Origin: Xestospongia bergquistia
Lineage: Eukaryota; Porifera; Demospongiae; Haplosclerida; Petrosiidae
Direction of reading: 5' to 3'
DNA length: 64,000 bases
NCBI GenBank assembly: GCA_963965975.1
Contig: OZ014421.1
Location: 6,160,913 to 6,224,912 of the forward strand
Positions 47,620-59,567 of the stretch are shown here, one piece after another; the stretch's first letter is position 1, and each line of letters opens with the position of its first letter. The notes beneath the pieces are model-generated. The model was given only the letters and a program-made list of their open reading frames with translations. It did not search any database and had not been told where the DNA came from. The translations under genes and the position numbers were made by a program.

Positions 47620-49304
47620 GGTGGGTTGGGCATGAAGTTATTAGATGATGTTATCGTTACTATTGAAGTGGGTTATGGTTGTACTGGAATGTCTACTGCT
47701 ATTGGTGCTAATTCACTTGCTGTATGTCTTGTTTCTTTTACTAACCTATTCATCGTTTTCATTTTAGACAGCTCCTCTACTGATTGGAGGTTCTCATGAA
47801 CTTAAGAAGGAATATCTTGGGAGAGTGACCTCTGAACCTATTTTAGGTGTAAGTCTATTATTTGTTTATTCTATATTAGTCTGTCCATTCAGTTGTCAAT
47901 TCACTCATCCATTAATCAATGATATACCTTTTAATGTACCCATCCATGCATCCATTTGTCAATAGTTGATTTATTCATCATTTTCTAGGCATATTGTGTT
48001 ACCGAACCAGATGCTGGATCAGATGTTGCTGGTATCAAGACCACTGCTGTTAAAAAAGGCGATGAGGTATGTTACTATATGTATGTCATTTTGTTGAAAA
48101 TGTTTTATTTTGTTGTCAATTTATAGTGGGTTATTAATGGTTCTAAGATGTGGATAACTAATGGTGGAGAAGCAAATTGGTAAGCCATCTGTTTGTCTGT
48201 GCCCATTGTCTGTCTGTCTGTGCCTGTTGTGTCTGTCTATATGTCTGTTTATGTTTGTCTTTCATTGTTAAGGTATTTTCTGTTAGCTCGATCTGATCCT
48301 AATGCAGAGACCAATAACGCATTTACTGCATTTGTTGTTGATCGTGATACTCCAGGAATAACACCTGGAAAAAAGGTAAAAGAGAGCCATTTTTAAGATT
48401 TAAAATGTACTATTATGTTTTACTACATTAGGAGTGGAACATGGGTCAAAGAGCCTCTAATACAGCAGGTGTAACATTTGAAGATGTTATAATTCCTAAT
48501 AAAGTAAGGCAGTTCTTTTATTTATATATACAATTACCAGTCACCTCTTCTAGAATGTAGTCGGTGCACCAGGTAAAGGCTTCCTTGTGGCTATGGGTGC
48601 TTTTGACCTCACACGTCCATTTGTACGAGGGAATGAATTAGTAAATACTTTTAATGTCATTTTTGTATTTTAGGTTGCAGCTGGTGCTGTGGGATTAGCT
48701 CAAAGAGCATTAGAAGAAGCAACAAAATATGCTCTCACAAGGAAAACCTTTGGGAAGCTTTTGATGAAGGTGAACTTGTTAAATTGTTATCTTTCTAACA
48801 CTTCTTTATATTATCTTCTCCTTTCTCTAGCATCAAGCTGTGGCCTTCATGTTGGCTGAAATGGCTATTGGTGTTGAATCATCTAGACTATGTACTTACA
48901 GAAGTGCTTGGGAGTTAGATCAAGGAAGAAGGAACACATATTATGCTTCTATAGCAAAAGCTCTTGCATCTGATGTAGTCATGAAATGTACTACTGATGC
49001 TGTCCAGGTTTGTTATGATTGTAAACAACAACTTGTGTCTTCACCAAATAGTTAAAATTTACTTAAGAGTCTTCTCTCTCTCTCTCTTTATTTTTAGATT
49101 TTTGGTGGTGCTGGTTATAATAGCGAGTATCCTGTTGAGAAGTTAATGAGAGATGCTAAAATCTTTCAGGTATAGACAACAGCTGTTGTTATTTGATGAG
49201 TTTGTTATATCTCTCACTCTCTGTAGATTTATGAAGGGTCTTCTCAAATACAACGTATTGTTATTTCTCGTATTATTGAACAACAAGCTAAATCTATGAT
49301 GTAA
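46916..49304 (+). CDS. ACADM: Medium-chain acyl-CoA dehydrogenase, copy 1
   Basis: Mitochondrial matrix flavoenzyme for the first step of fatty-acid beta-oxidation; electrons pass to ETF. Fourteen exons: 46916-47009, 47338-47435, 47482-47551, 47621-47721, 47768-47848, 47989-48066, 48127-48179, 48273-48375, 48432-48503, 48554-48622, 48674-48769, 48831-49007, 49098-49169, 49227-49304. All phases agree, giving 413 residues against 421 in human. The N-terminus [20 protein letters not shown] is Arg-rich without acids, a typical mitochondrial presequence. Family blocks are [88 protein letters not shown]. The catalytic Glu is in IYEGSSQ, near residue 391. Exon 4 reads [20 protein letters not shown], where copy 2 and the human enzyme have S-E-x-LAYG. 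Introns are mostly 45-140 bases. The start is fixed by the presequence and is the same in copy 2. Confidence 0.95.
47590..47620 (+). repeat. (CT)n acceptor tract, ACADM copy 1 intron 3
   Basis: A pure CT microsatellite runs straight into the TAG acceptor of exon 4. Copy 2 has the same tract at a shorter length, so the repeat number changed since the duplication while the splice site stayed. Confidence 0.85.
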
Positions 49305-49364
49305 TGGAGTAATTAAAGGGTTAAAATTATAATTGGTTTTATTTTATTATTGAAGATATATATT

Positions 49365-49556
49365 TACAACATGAACATAACATTTGACATAGAACTAACG
49401 TTATACACACCCAATGCTACTGGTTATGTTGTTCCCAGACACTTCGTGACATTTGTAATCTCATCCCCATACTATATTGTATATTTTGTAGTCTCATCCC
49501 CATACTATATTGCATATTTTGTAGTCTCATCCCCATACTATATTGGATATTTTGTA
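49365..49556. repeat. Dispersed repeat between the ACADM copies
   Basis: Contains ACATAACATTTGACATAGAA, then a CCCAATG-CTACTGGTTATG stretch, then about three 36-bp units around CTCATCCCCATACTATATTG. A related copy lies at 55558-55705. It ends where the second duplication unit begins, so it marks the junction. Confidence 0.75.
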
Positions 49557-49604
49557 AGGTTCAGAACAAATCACAATGTTGGTTGCACATACCACTAGTG
49601 CATA
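49557..49604 (+). pseudogene. Ghost of the Lhx3/4 last exon
   Basis: Repeats the last 15 codons and stop of the Lhx3/4 gene (real copy about 46176-46224). It would read [15 protein letters not shown], with one change (T to I). It has no acceptor or upstream exon, so it is a remnant carried along by the ACADM duplication. The following 3' UTR-like sequence also matches, with about 330 bases deleted. Confidence 0.88.
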
Positions 49605-49817
49605 ATGGATATGATATTATTATACTAGCATCTACTAAAGCATAACTTTAACTTGTAGCCTTGTGAGCAATTGAGTGCGTTTTGTGTTTTTCCATTCAAA
49701 TTAGTCCTACTCCTTTAATCTTTGTGTATCACCACCATTATTAACATTTGATTGCCCCCACCCATTTTTCTTTCAATTAATCGTTGAATTTGAGTTCAAA
49801 TCTGAGCTCTTGGAGTT

Positions 49818-49850
49818 GGGCGGGTTTTATTGGGGGTGTGGCTATAATGT
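49818..49850 (+). promoter_or_regulatory. Probable ACADM copy 2 promoter motifs
   Basis: Same GGGCGGG, TTTTATTGGGGG, GGGTGTGG and TATAAT series as in front of copy 1, at the same distance from the start codon. Both genes probably kept a working promoter. Confidence 0.55.
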
Positions 49851-49917
49851 ATAATATTTATAATAGATAGTATACTATCGTTAAATAATTTATCACTTCT
49901 GAACTTCCGGAGTGAGA

Positions 49918-52296
49918 ATGGCGTCTCTATTCAGACAAGTGAGGCGTTTTCCTTTGCTAAACTATCGGCTTAAAGTAACCTCTAGAGCTTCAAGTGGAGG
50001 TATTGGGTTTGGTAAGTAACATAATTTTTATTATATTTTATAATATAACTCTATTTATTATTGATTGTGTTATTAACATAATCAACTGAATTGTAGAAAG
50101 ACCATTTGTAGTAAAAAAATGAACATCCCACAGGCCCACACATCATGCTTGCAATATGCCTGAAGATTCAAAGTCCCATGATCTTTTGTAAAAAAGATTG
50201 TTTATCGAGCCACACCTCCAAATATAAACGTTATGCAACAACCATAGAAAATTTACTTTGTCCTCTATGATGTAACAAAATATTCACTTCCTCCCATGTC
50301 TCTCCTTTTCTTATTAATTATGATCTTTAAAGACTTTTATTAATAGATTTAACACCAGAACAAAAGGAATACCAAGATACAGCAAGGCGCTTTGTACAAG
50401 ATGAAATCATCCCTGTAGCAGCTGATTATGATAAATCTGGCGAGGTCAGTAGATATATTACTAATGTACTTATAATGTCTGCTCCTTTAGTTTCCTTGGC
50501 CTGTTATTAAAAAGGCTTGGGAAATTGGGCTAATGAATGTGTGTGTTCCACAAGAATATGGTATGATCACATGACAATCACATGTAGTTAGGTTTCTCTC
50601 TCTCTCTCTCTCTAGGTGGGTTGGGCCTAAAGTTATTGGATGATATTATCGTTACTAGTGAATTGGCTTATGGTTGTGCTGGAATATGTATTGCAATTGG
50701 CACTAATTCACTTGCTGTATGTCTTGTTTCTTTTACTAACCTATTCATTGTTTTCTTTTAGACAGCTCCTCTACTGATTGGAGGTTCTCATGAACTTAAG
50801 AAGGAATATCTTGGGAGAGTGACCTCTGAACCTATTGTAGCTGTAAGTCTATTATTTGTTTATTCTATATTAGTCTGTCCATTCAGTTGTCAATTCATTC
50901 ATCCATTAATCAACGATATAACTTTTAATGTACCCATCCATGCATCCATTTGTCAATAGTTGATTTATTCATCATTTTCTAGGCATATTGTGTTACTGAA
51001 CCAGATGCTGGATCAGATGTTGCTGGTATCAAGACCACTGCTGTTAAAAAAGGCGATGAGGTATGTATGTCATTTTGTTGAAAATGTTTTATTTTGTTGT
51101 CACTTTATAGTGGGTTATTAATGGTTCTAAGATGTGGATAACTAATGGTGGAGAAGCAAATTGGTAAGCCATCTGTTTGTCTGTGCCCATTGTCTGTCTG
51201 TCTGTCTGTCTGTGCCTGTTGTGTCTGTCTATATGTCTGTTTATGTTTGTCTTTCATTGTTAAGGTATTTTCTGTTAGCTCGATCTGATCCTAATGCAGA
51301 GACCAATAAAGCATTTACTGCATTTGTTGTTGATCGTGATACTCCAGGAATAACACCTGGAAAAAAGGTAAAAGAGAGCCATTTTTAAGATTTAAAATGT
51401 ACTATTATGTTTTACTACATTAGGAGTGGAACATGGGTCAAAGAGCCTCTAATACAGCAGGTGTAACATTTGAAGATGTTATAATTCCTAATAAAGTAAG
51501 GCAGTTCTTTTATTTATATATACAATTACCAGTCACCTCTTCTAGAATGTAGTCGGTGCACCAGGTAAAGGCTTCCTTGTGGCTATGGGTGCTTTTGACC
51601 TCACACGTCCATTTGTACGAGGGAATGAATTAGTAAATACTTTTAATGTCATTTTTGTATTTTAGGTTGCAGCTGGTGCTGTGGGATTAGCTCAAAGAGC
51701 ATTAGAAGAAGCAACAAAATATGCTCTCACAAGGAAAACCTTTGGGAAGCTTTTGATGAAGGTGAACTTGTTAAATTGTTATCTTTCTAACACTTCTTTA
51801 TATTATCTTCTCCTTTCTCTAGCATCAAGCTGTGGCCTTCATGTTGGCTGAAATGGCTATTGGTGTTGAATCATCTAGACTATGTACTTACAGAAGTGCT
51901 TGGGAGTTAGATCAAGGAAGAAGGAACACATATTATGCTTCTATAGCAAAAGCTCTTGCATCTGATGTAGTCATGAAATGTACTACTGATGCTGTCCAGG
52001 TTTGTTATGATTGTAAACAACAACTTGTGTCTTCACCAAATAGTTAAAATTTACTTAAGAGTCTTCTCTCTCTCTCTCTTTATTTTTAGATTTTTGGTGG
52101 TGCTGGTTACAATAGCGAGTATCCTGTTGAGAAGTTAATGAGAGATGCTAAAATCTTTCAGGTATAGACAACAGCTGTTATTATTTGATGAGTTTGTTAT
52201 ATCTCTCACTCTCTGTAGATTTATGAAGGGACTTCTCAAATACAACGTATTATAATTTCTCGTATTATTGAACAACAAGCTAAATCCATGATGTAA
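49918..52296 (+). CDS. ACADM: Medium-chain acyl-CoA dehydrogenase, copy 2
   Basis: Same 14-exon structure, presequence and 413-residue length as copy 1, with the start at the matching ATG and stop TAA at 52294. The catalytic Glu is in IYEGTSQ. All splice sites look intact and no stop or frameshift is seen, so it should be functional. Protein differences from copy 1 cluster early: [10 protein letters not shown] for [18 protein letters not shown] for [28 protein letters not shown] for [20 protein letters not shown], and [13 protein letters not shown] for [13 protein letters not shown]. From the exon with AYCVTEP onwards only a few residues differ. SELAYG is closer to the human sequence than copy 1. 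Introns match copy 1 closely, including an AATGAACATCCCACAGGCCC segment in intron 1. Confidence 0.95.
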
Positions 52297-52299
52297 TGG

Positions 52300-54579
52300 A
52301 GTACTTAGAGGGTTAAAATTATAATACTGCCTCGTTTTATTTTATTATTGAAAATAATGACTTGAGACCACTAAACTTACTAGTTTGACAGTTTCTGACA
52401 GAAATATTGTACCCTATATCATATATAGATATTTCCTTACAAATATTTCTTTCCAGTAACAACTTGTAGATTAATTAATTAGTGGTTAATCAATTAAATC
52501 AGATCAATTAAAAATCAATTAATGTTGGTCACACGTTTGTTAGTGCCTGGAAATTGGCGGGAAATTTTGTCACAAGTTTTTGATGACTTGTTGTCAAATT
52601 GAAGCATGACAGGATCATTTGTTGGTATTAAAAGGTACTCCATTTTGCGAGCTTTTTAGTAAAAGGTGAGCTATGTCTCCATCCGTTCCATCCATCTTTA
52701 GTCCATTTTAGAGTTGTTACAAATACTCTCTTTCTCTCCCTCTATGTTCTACATCGTCGTTGGATCGACTCGCCCCTCTCGTCGCTGGATCATCTTTTCA
52801 TTTCAGTTTTGTCATCTTTTTCTGTTCTTTTTTTATTTTCATTTTTTAAATTTTTTTTTAATTTTTGTAAAGTCAGTTCACTAATTGATTTATTCTCTCT
52901 TTTCAGGACTCAACTTTGACTGTTCGTCTCTGATGTTCTTTGACTGTTCTCTGATGTTCTTTGACTGTTCTCAGATGTTCTTTAACTGTTCTCTGATGTT
53001 CTTTGACTGTTCTGATGTTCTCTAGATGTAAAAGATGAGTCGCTCTCCATGTCATGGACTCTTTCCTGTCTTCCTTCAAGCCTTCTTTCCTCTTCTTTTA
53101 TTTTTATTTTTATTTTTTTGGGCTATTCAGCCTATACACCATACACACACTCATACAATCCCTAAAAATCATCTCCCTCCTGCCGCTCGGCGGCCTAAAA
53201 AAATTTTTTTTAATATCTCAGGCCGCCGAGTGGCGGGGGGGAGCTCTGATCTTCTAGGGTGCGTGTGTGTGTGTGCTGTGTGTGTGTAGATTGGTGGTCC
53301 CTTTTCACTTCCTCTGTCTCTCTTCACTCTCTATCCACTCATTGTCACCATCAGTTCATAACTACTCTCTTTTCTTTCCCTGCAGGAGCAGCACTGGTGA
53401 AAAAGGTGAGCTATCTCTCCATCCCATCCATCCACTTTTCATCCATTCTTTAGTAATCCAGTTGTTATTCTTTTCTTTCTCTCTCTATGTTCTCCACTTG
53501 TGGCTGGACTAGATTCTTGGTGGATGGACTGGATTCTTGGTGACTCTTGTGGATGGACTGAACTCTTGGTGACTCTTGTGGATGGACTGAACTCTTGGTG
53601 ACTCTTGTGGATGGACTGAACTCTTGGTGGCTCTTGTGGATGGATTTGGTGATTCTTCAACTACTGAGACTATCTTATTCTTTTTTTTGTATTTTTTCTA
53701 TTTTATTTTTTATTTTTTTGTATTTTCTATTTTATTGTATTTATTCTATTTTTGTATTTTTCTATTTTATTGAAATTCTTCAAAAAACATTTTTATTGAA
53801 ATTCTTCAAAAGATATTTATTTGTCAAACTTAATAATTAATCACCAACAACTTTTTCTAGAGTTAAGTTAATAGAACTCAAACTTCTTTATTAAGCAACT
53901 ATGATCATAATTCTTTGTATTGTGTACTTTAATAGTAGACATTTGCAATTAATGTTAATTAATAATTTGGTTTAGAAGATATTATAATAATTTGGTTTAG
54001 AAGATATTATATTATCATTAGCGTATTTTTTTCGCAAAAAAAACAATCATTTAATTATCTTTTTTAATAATTAATTAAAAATCTATTAAAGTGTTTTGAT
54101 GTTCCCCCGTGTAATTTTCCCGCCTTAATTTAATGGACATTTGATTTTTCCCGCCATAATGGTGGTCACGCGTTTGCTGTTCCTTGCTAGGAGTGTGCTA
54201 ATGTTATTTTCCCGCCTAGCCAACATGTGCTCATTAGTAATGGTCCCTGGACACCTTTGATTGGACTATTGAGATTTTCACTAATTTAATTTCTGCTTCA
54301 ATCTTTGTTTTAATTGAGTCTTTTTAGTTTAATACCTGCTCTAGTGTTTAGTGTTCTTTTTAGATGTTTTATTCCAGCTTTTAGTCCTTGTTCATTACTT
54401 GTTTAAAAAGTTTAGGGTTCATCAGGTTTGCATACTTAGAGTTTAGGACCAGCCCACTACTCTAGTATTAGTAGTGCATTATTAAAAGCAGTACATACTG
54501 TATATATAATACAACATGAAGAGTATAACAATAATATGTTGACGTTTTTTAATTCTTTGTAATAAAATGTTGTTAAGAT
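52300..54579. other. Non-coding region: low complexity, hairpin, repeats
   Basis: No protein gene is supported. It contains repeated TTCTCTGATGTTCTTTGACTG (52915-53025), a GC-rich hairpin, a 30-bp repeat GGATGGACTGAACTCTTGGTG with spacer (53505-53650), T-rich runs (53680-53770), and two similar blocks around AAAAGGTGAGCTAT and CTCTATGTTCT (52655-52775 and 53396-53515). GGTGAGC in these blocks resembles a donor, so an untranslated spliced RNA is possible but unproven. Confidence 0.5.
53176..53240. repeat. GC-rich inverted repeat (hairpin)
   Basis: CCTGCCGCTCGGCGGCCT pairs with AGGCCGCCGAGTGGCGGG (one mismatch) across an A/T-rich loop of about 26 bases. High GC arms stand out in this AT-rich region. 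It may be the core of a small foldback element or a structured RNA. Confidence 0.75.
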
Positions 54580-55536
54580 TTAGTCATTAGGTTGAATTTG
54601 AAGGGTAATTCTCTGTTGATTATCAAGACATTCTTTTACCTTATTTTTGGTCATGTTAGTCTTTGTTCAAGGATTGATACGGTCTACAAGGAGACAAGTT
54701 ATAGTTAGCTTTACAATAGTAATACTAAACTCTCCTTTAATAAATATGTACAACAAAAGCTCAATTAATAATAAAACAAAACACTAACACAAAATTGGAC
54801 ACCTTCAGACCTACTAAAACAGTATTGATATAGTTATAATGTAATAGAACTACAACCAACTATCTTTACAATGCAGAGGTTCTTACCTCAAACTAACTCT
54901 GTTATATGTAGACTATGGCCTAATATTAAAGTATGTTACTTACTTGTGTTAGTAGATCTAATTGTCCTACAATGTGTTCTAGTGTAGTAGCTAGTTGAGG
55001 TGGCATAGTTAAAGGTTCTAATGGTGTTGTATAGTGATGAGTCAAAGATGGTACTTCTTCCTCACGAGAAGGGAAATCAGTAGGAGGAGAATGTGATAGT
55101 TGTGGAGAATGGAAGAGTTGAGGACCATTATTGACTATATTTGGTTTGGACTGCATGTGTGATCTCTAGGAGCTTTCAATGGATCAAGCTGTAACAGTTT
55201 GTAAAATAACAAAGATAGCATAATAATATATTTCATATAATTATAATAAAAGATATATATGTTTACCTCATGTTTTACTGGTTCATTAGTAGTTGTACTG
55301 GTGGGCGGAAGATCATGTGTATGAGAGGGTGTGACTGCTACCCTCTTTCTCTTACCCTTTAAAACTACGCAATATAAGGATGTACATGTACATGTATATT
55401 ACCTACCTTCAGAATAGTCAACAGAGTCAAAATTAGTCACATGTCCTCTACCATCTCTACCTCGTCCACAAAGATCTCAGACGCTATAAAACCCCTTTTC
55501 TCAGACATATCGCAAACTATTTCACCTGTAACAATA
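54580..55536 (-). pseudogene. POC1: POC1 C-terminal fragment, WD40 part missing, frameshifted
   Basis: Four minus-strand exons: about 55536-55488 (one frame reads EIVCDMSEKRGFIASEIFVDE, then a GTAGAG donor), 55356-55267 (starts GKRKRVAVTPSHTHDL), 55165-54944, and 54683-54580. Phases are all 0. The third and fourth exons read [15 protein letters not shown] then [10 protein letters not shown], the conserved C-terminal coiled-coil motif of POC1 centriole proteins. In POC1 it follows seven WD40 repeats. None fit here, since SLC44 ends only 400 bases upstream. After RLT one base appears to be missing: the given frame stops at TGA (54651-54653), while the next frame continues MTKNKVKECLDNQQRITL to a stop at 54580, again matching POC1. 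It is either a relic or a small gene with a slightly shortened end. An assembly error at about 54653 is possible. Confidence 0.6.
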
Positions 55537-55557
55537 CAGAAACAACACAACCCTAAT

Positions 55558-55705
55558 CCATATATTTACAACATAACATTTGACATAGAACTAATGTTGT
55601 ACATGCCCAATGACTACTGGTTATGGAGTCTAGATATTATTCCTCGACTTCATGACATTTGTAGTCTCGTCCCCATACTATATTAGATATTTTGTAGTCT
55701 CATTT
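55558..55705. repeat. Second copy of the dispersed repeat at 49365
   Basis: Shares ACATAACATTTGACATAGAA, then CCCAATG-ACTACTGGTTATG, and CATGACATTTGTAGTCTCGT, then CCCCATACTATATTA with 49365-49556. It lies immediately upstream (transcript sense) of the POC1 fragment, where WD40 exons would be expected. Confidence 0.75.
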
Positions 55706-55953
55706 CTAGACTTCCATAAGGGAGTGTGAGAATGAGACCACTATTTTTGCTGTACTGCACTTGAAAAGGATGCATTAATTGAAAAGACAACAAGTTTTAC
55801 ATATGCAGCCAATAATTATGTATATCTAGAATTAATAAAACCATATTCACACAATAACCTACATCAGAATAAACCACATATACCTATATATTCTAATTAT
55901 CAGATTGTGACTTAATTAATTAATTCAGTTTCTTTTTTAGCTTTAATTGTCTT

Positions 55954-56332
55954 TTATTTATTATTTTCGAGATCTTGCATTAGTATTTCTCCTTCACCAT
56001 CTGTTTCCTCTTTCTTGACACGATTATGAACTCCCATGAGTTTCTGGAGATTGTTACTCATAAAATATGGCTGGTCAAAACCATTGTTACGTTCCTGATC
56101 TTCCACTAGAAATGGACAAATGAAATTGTTAAATGGACGAATGAAATTGTTAAATAGAGAGATGAATTGTTAAATGATGGATTGATCAACATGCAGATGG
56201 ATAGATAGACAAATAAAGTAATAGAGCTTACAAGCACAAATGAAGATTGTATCTACTCCCATGTGATAGACTGACATGAATCCGGATGCTATCAGATATG
56301 CCAGGACCATTAGAATCTATTAGAAAAACGAG

Positions 56333-56416
<84 letters not shown>

Positions 56417-57244
56417 AATGAGAGGTACAAGATAGTAGTTGAGTTCTCTCTGCCAGATTGCTCGTCCATATTCTTCATACTGTGCAAATCCCAAATACCC
56501 AATGACAGTCATTATGCCGACTATACACAATTTACCCATAAACAATAATAGACCAACAATTCTGTCCTTAATAGCTGTACTGGAGACAAATAATAATTTT
56601 TGCTAAAAAGAAAGGAAGGATTAAAAAAGACTTACGTGATAATATTCCTGAGAATAAGTTTAACGGCTTTACAGGCACCAGTACAGAAATCATACCCGTA
56701 AATCGCAATCTCAATATAAGCTTGACGGTTGATGTATTTGAAAACTTTCTCCAATAAATAGAAACAGCATTGCATACAGGTAAGAATAGCATGAGCTATC
56801 TTGCTCTCTTTATTTTTCTTTAATTTCTTTTGAATATAAGCCAATATGATACGTATTAGTTGAATTATTGCTATAATCAAAGCTCCAAATGCCAATGATC
56901 CAGTATGGAATCTGCACAATAATATAAAGTAAACAACAGATGTATTGTTGTGTATAGTAATAAGGTAATTTAATGATGTATAAAATAGTTTGTCAGTCCA
57001 TTCATCCATTCCTCAGGCTATAATATGTCCTTCAATTCACATGTCTGTCCATCCATCTCTTCTCTCTTACAGCACAGCTCTACAAAAGGCTGCTCCAGTA
57101 GTAAGTAATGGAATATCTTTCCGTTTGTTCCAGGCCCAATAGTAGGAAGCAAATGCTCCAGCAATAGTACACTCACCGAGAGCAATTATATAATTAGAAA
57201 CCCAAAGGAGACCAAATATCATATATAGTTGAAGATAAAGTAGC

Positions 57245-57325
<81 letters not shown>

Positions 57326-59519
57326 GCATGTGTGTGCAGTAGTTGTGTTAATAATGACTTACTTTGATGTAAAGAATCGATTAAACATACAAGAGACGGT
57401 GAGGTTTTTGTTACTATTAACGTCAAATATTAACAGAGTATTATTATCACCACGGTCACCATTGAATGTCTATATTAATAAGAAGAAATTCCAATCAAAA
57501 AGCAAATTTCTATAGTTGCTAGATTTAATAAATATAACTTCAACACATTTATTGCTATTTTGTATTCCCAGTCAATGTTTTAACTCACATCTAATGTGCA
57601 GACTGTGCCAGCAATGTACGAGACCCCATCAGCAGAAGTAATGTTAGTATACGTATCATTTTCTGGTGTAATGACAAGCTCTGCTTCAGATGCTGTGTAG
57701 AGAAAACTATATACCAAATATAGAGTGTATGTTAAAGACTCATATAACAGTGACAAGTATAAGACTAGACCTTTCTTTGCAGTGGTCAAAATATCAGACC
57801 ATGATGACATTAACACTAGTCAACATGAACTATCTATTCTTTGGTCAATGCTAGACCAACAAGACTATGCTGACATTCTATCTATACAGTGGTCAATGCT
57901 AAAGTAATGAGGCCATACTGACTTAACTATAGCATGGTTGGTCTTCTTCATGAGTTTTAATGGAATACCCAATAACCACAATACCTATTAGGTGACATGT
58001 TCTTTGTATTAGAGGAAAGTAAGAACATCTGAAGGTATTTATTTAATACATTACAATTTAATAGTACGTAATAATATTAATTCAACACAGTACTATATAA
58101 TACAATACAATTATAAGTATAAACACAATAATATAATATTGTAGTATAATTTAGTATATATATAACAATACAACAATAACACAATTACATTATGTTAGGA
58201 TACACTGCTGTAACAGCCCAATATCCCACTGTTATGACAATAAATAACCACGTCAATATGGGATAGAAAACAACACCAGGTATATAACCTATAGCCCTGA
58301 AGAGAATAGAAAGAAAAAAAATAATATGTACTAATTTATTAGTATGATAAATGGTCATTTAGTAGCTGGCATGGTGTCTCTAACTGACTTGCTGGCTTCC
58401 TTAATAATGGCGACTGATATAGCTATCTTCTTAGCAAACAGGATCAACAAAAAGATCATTATCAGTAAGACCAATGTGCCAACAATACCTATAATAGATA
58501 GATGAACAGATAAATGAATAGACAAGACTATATAATGACAATTAAATCATTCAAGAAAGTAGCCATATTACTTACCAATAACTAGCCATGTTTCCTTCTG
58601 ATATTCATACCAAGGCGCATTAGATGCAAAGAAATCACGAAGTGGATTAGTAAATTGGCAACCAGCAGCTGCAAATGATTCCGATGTGTTGAGAAAATCA
58701 ATAACTACAGATGTATTGACTAGACCAGAGGCAAAGCTTGGTATATTGACACTTCCAGATACAAAACAGTAATACTGGAAATATGAGAACCCAGTGACTA
58801 AAAGTAAGAGAGAATGGGTATGAATTATTGAGAACTTGGAATTGGACATTGAGTATAAATAATAGAAGTATGGGTATTGAATTATTGAGAACTTGGAATT
58901 GGACATTGAGTATAAATAATAGAAGTATGGGTATTGAATTATTGAGAATTGGGAATGTGGACATTGAGTATAAATAATAAAAGTATGGGTATTGAGTTAC
59001 TGGGAACTGGGAATGTTAGCAGCTGTGAATAGACTTACTGGCAGCTATCAATAACAGTCCTAGTATTATACTAACTCCAATAACCACACCAGCAAAATAT
59101 CTGTATAAGAAGATCAAAGAGTTGTTTTACAATATTGAATTGACAAATGATAGACGAATGGACAGATGTATATACAAATGGTTGAATGAATCAATTAATG
59201 GATGAATAGATGAATGTATGGACTAATGAATAAATAAGAGATGGGAGACAAGAAGATAGGTACATTACAAAGACCTCACCTCATAAAAAACACATAGAGA
59301 TAACAGACAAGTAATGTTATACCAGCACCACTGTGTACAACAAAATATATATTATTATTTTAATTATTATGGAATGTTATTAGTACATAGAGTTATAGTT
59401 ATGTATAGAAATGTCTTCATTTTCATATCTCACATGAGAATGGCTGGCCAAACTACCTCCAAGTCTTGAAGAACTCCATAAATAAGCACTTGAGCATTAA
59501 GGAAGATAGCTTGTGTCCT

Positions 59520-59567
<48 letters not shown>

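Noticed and set aside
53035..53289. Hydrophobic Phe/Leu-rich frame near 53035
   Set aside because: Low-complexity T-rich sequence with no splice context or family match. It overlaps the GC hairpin.
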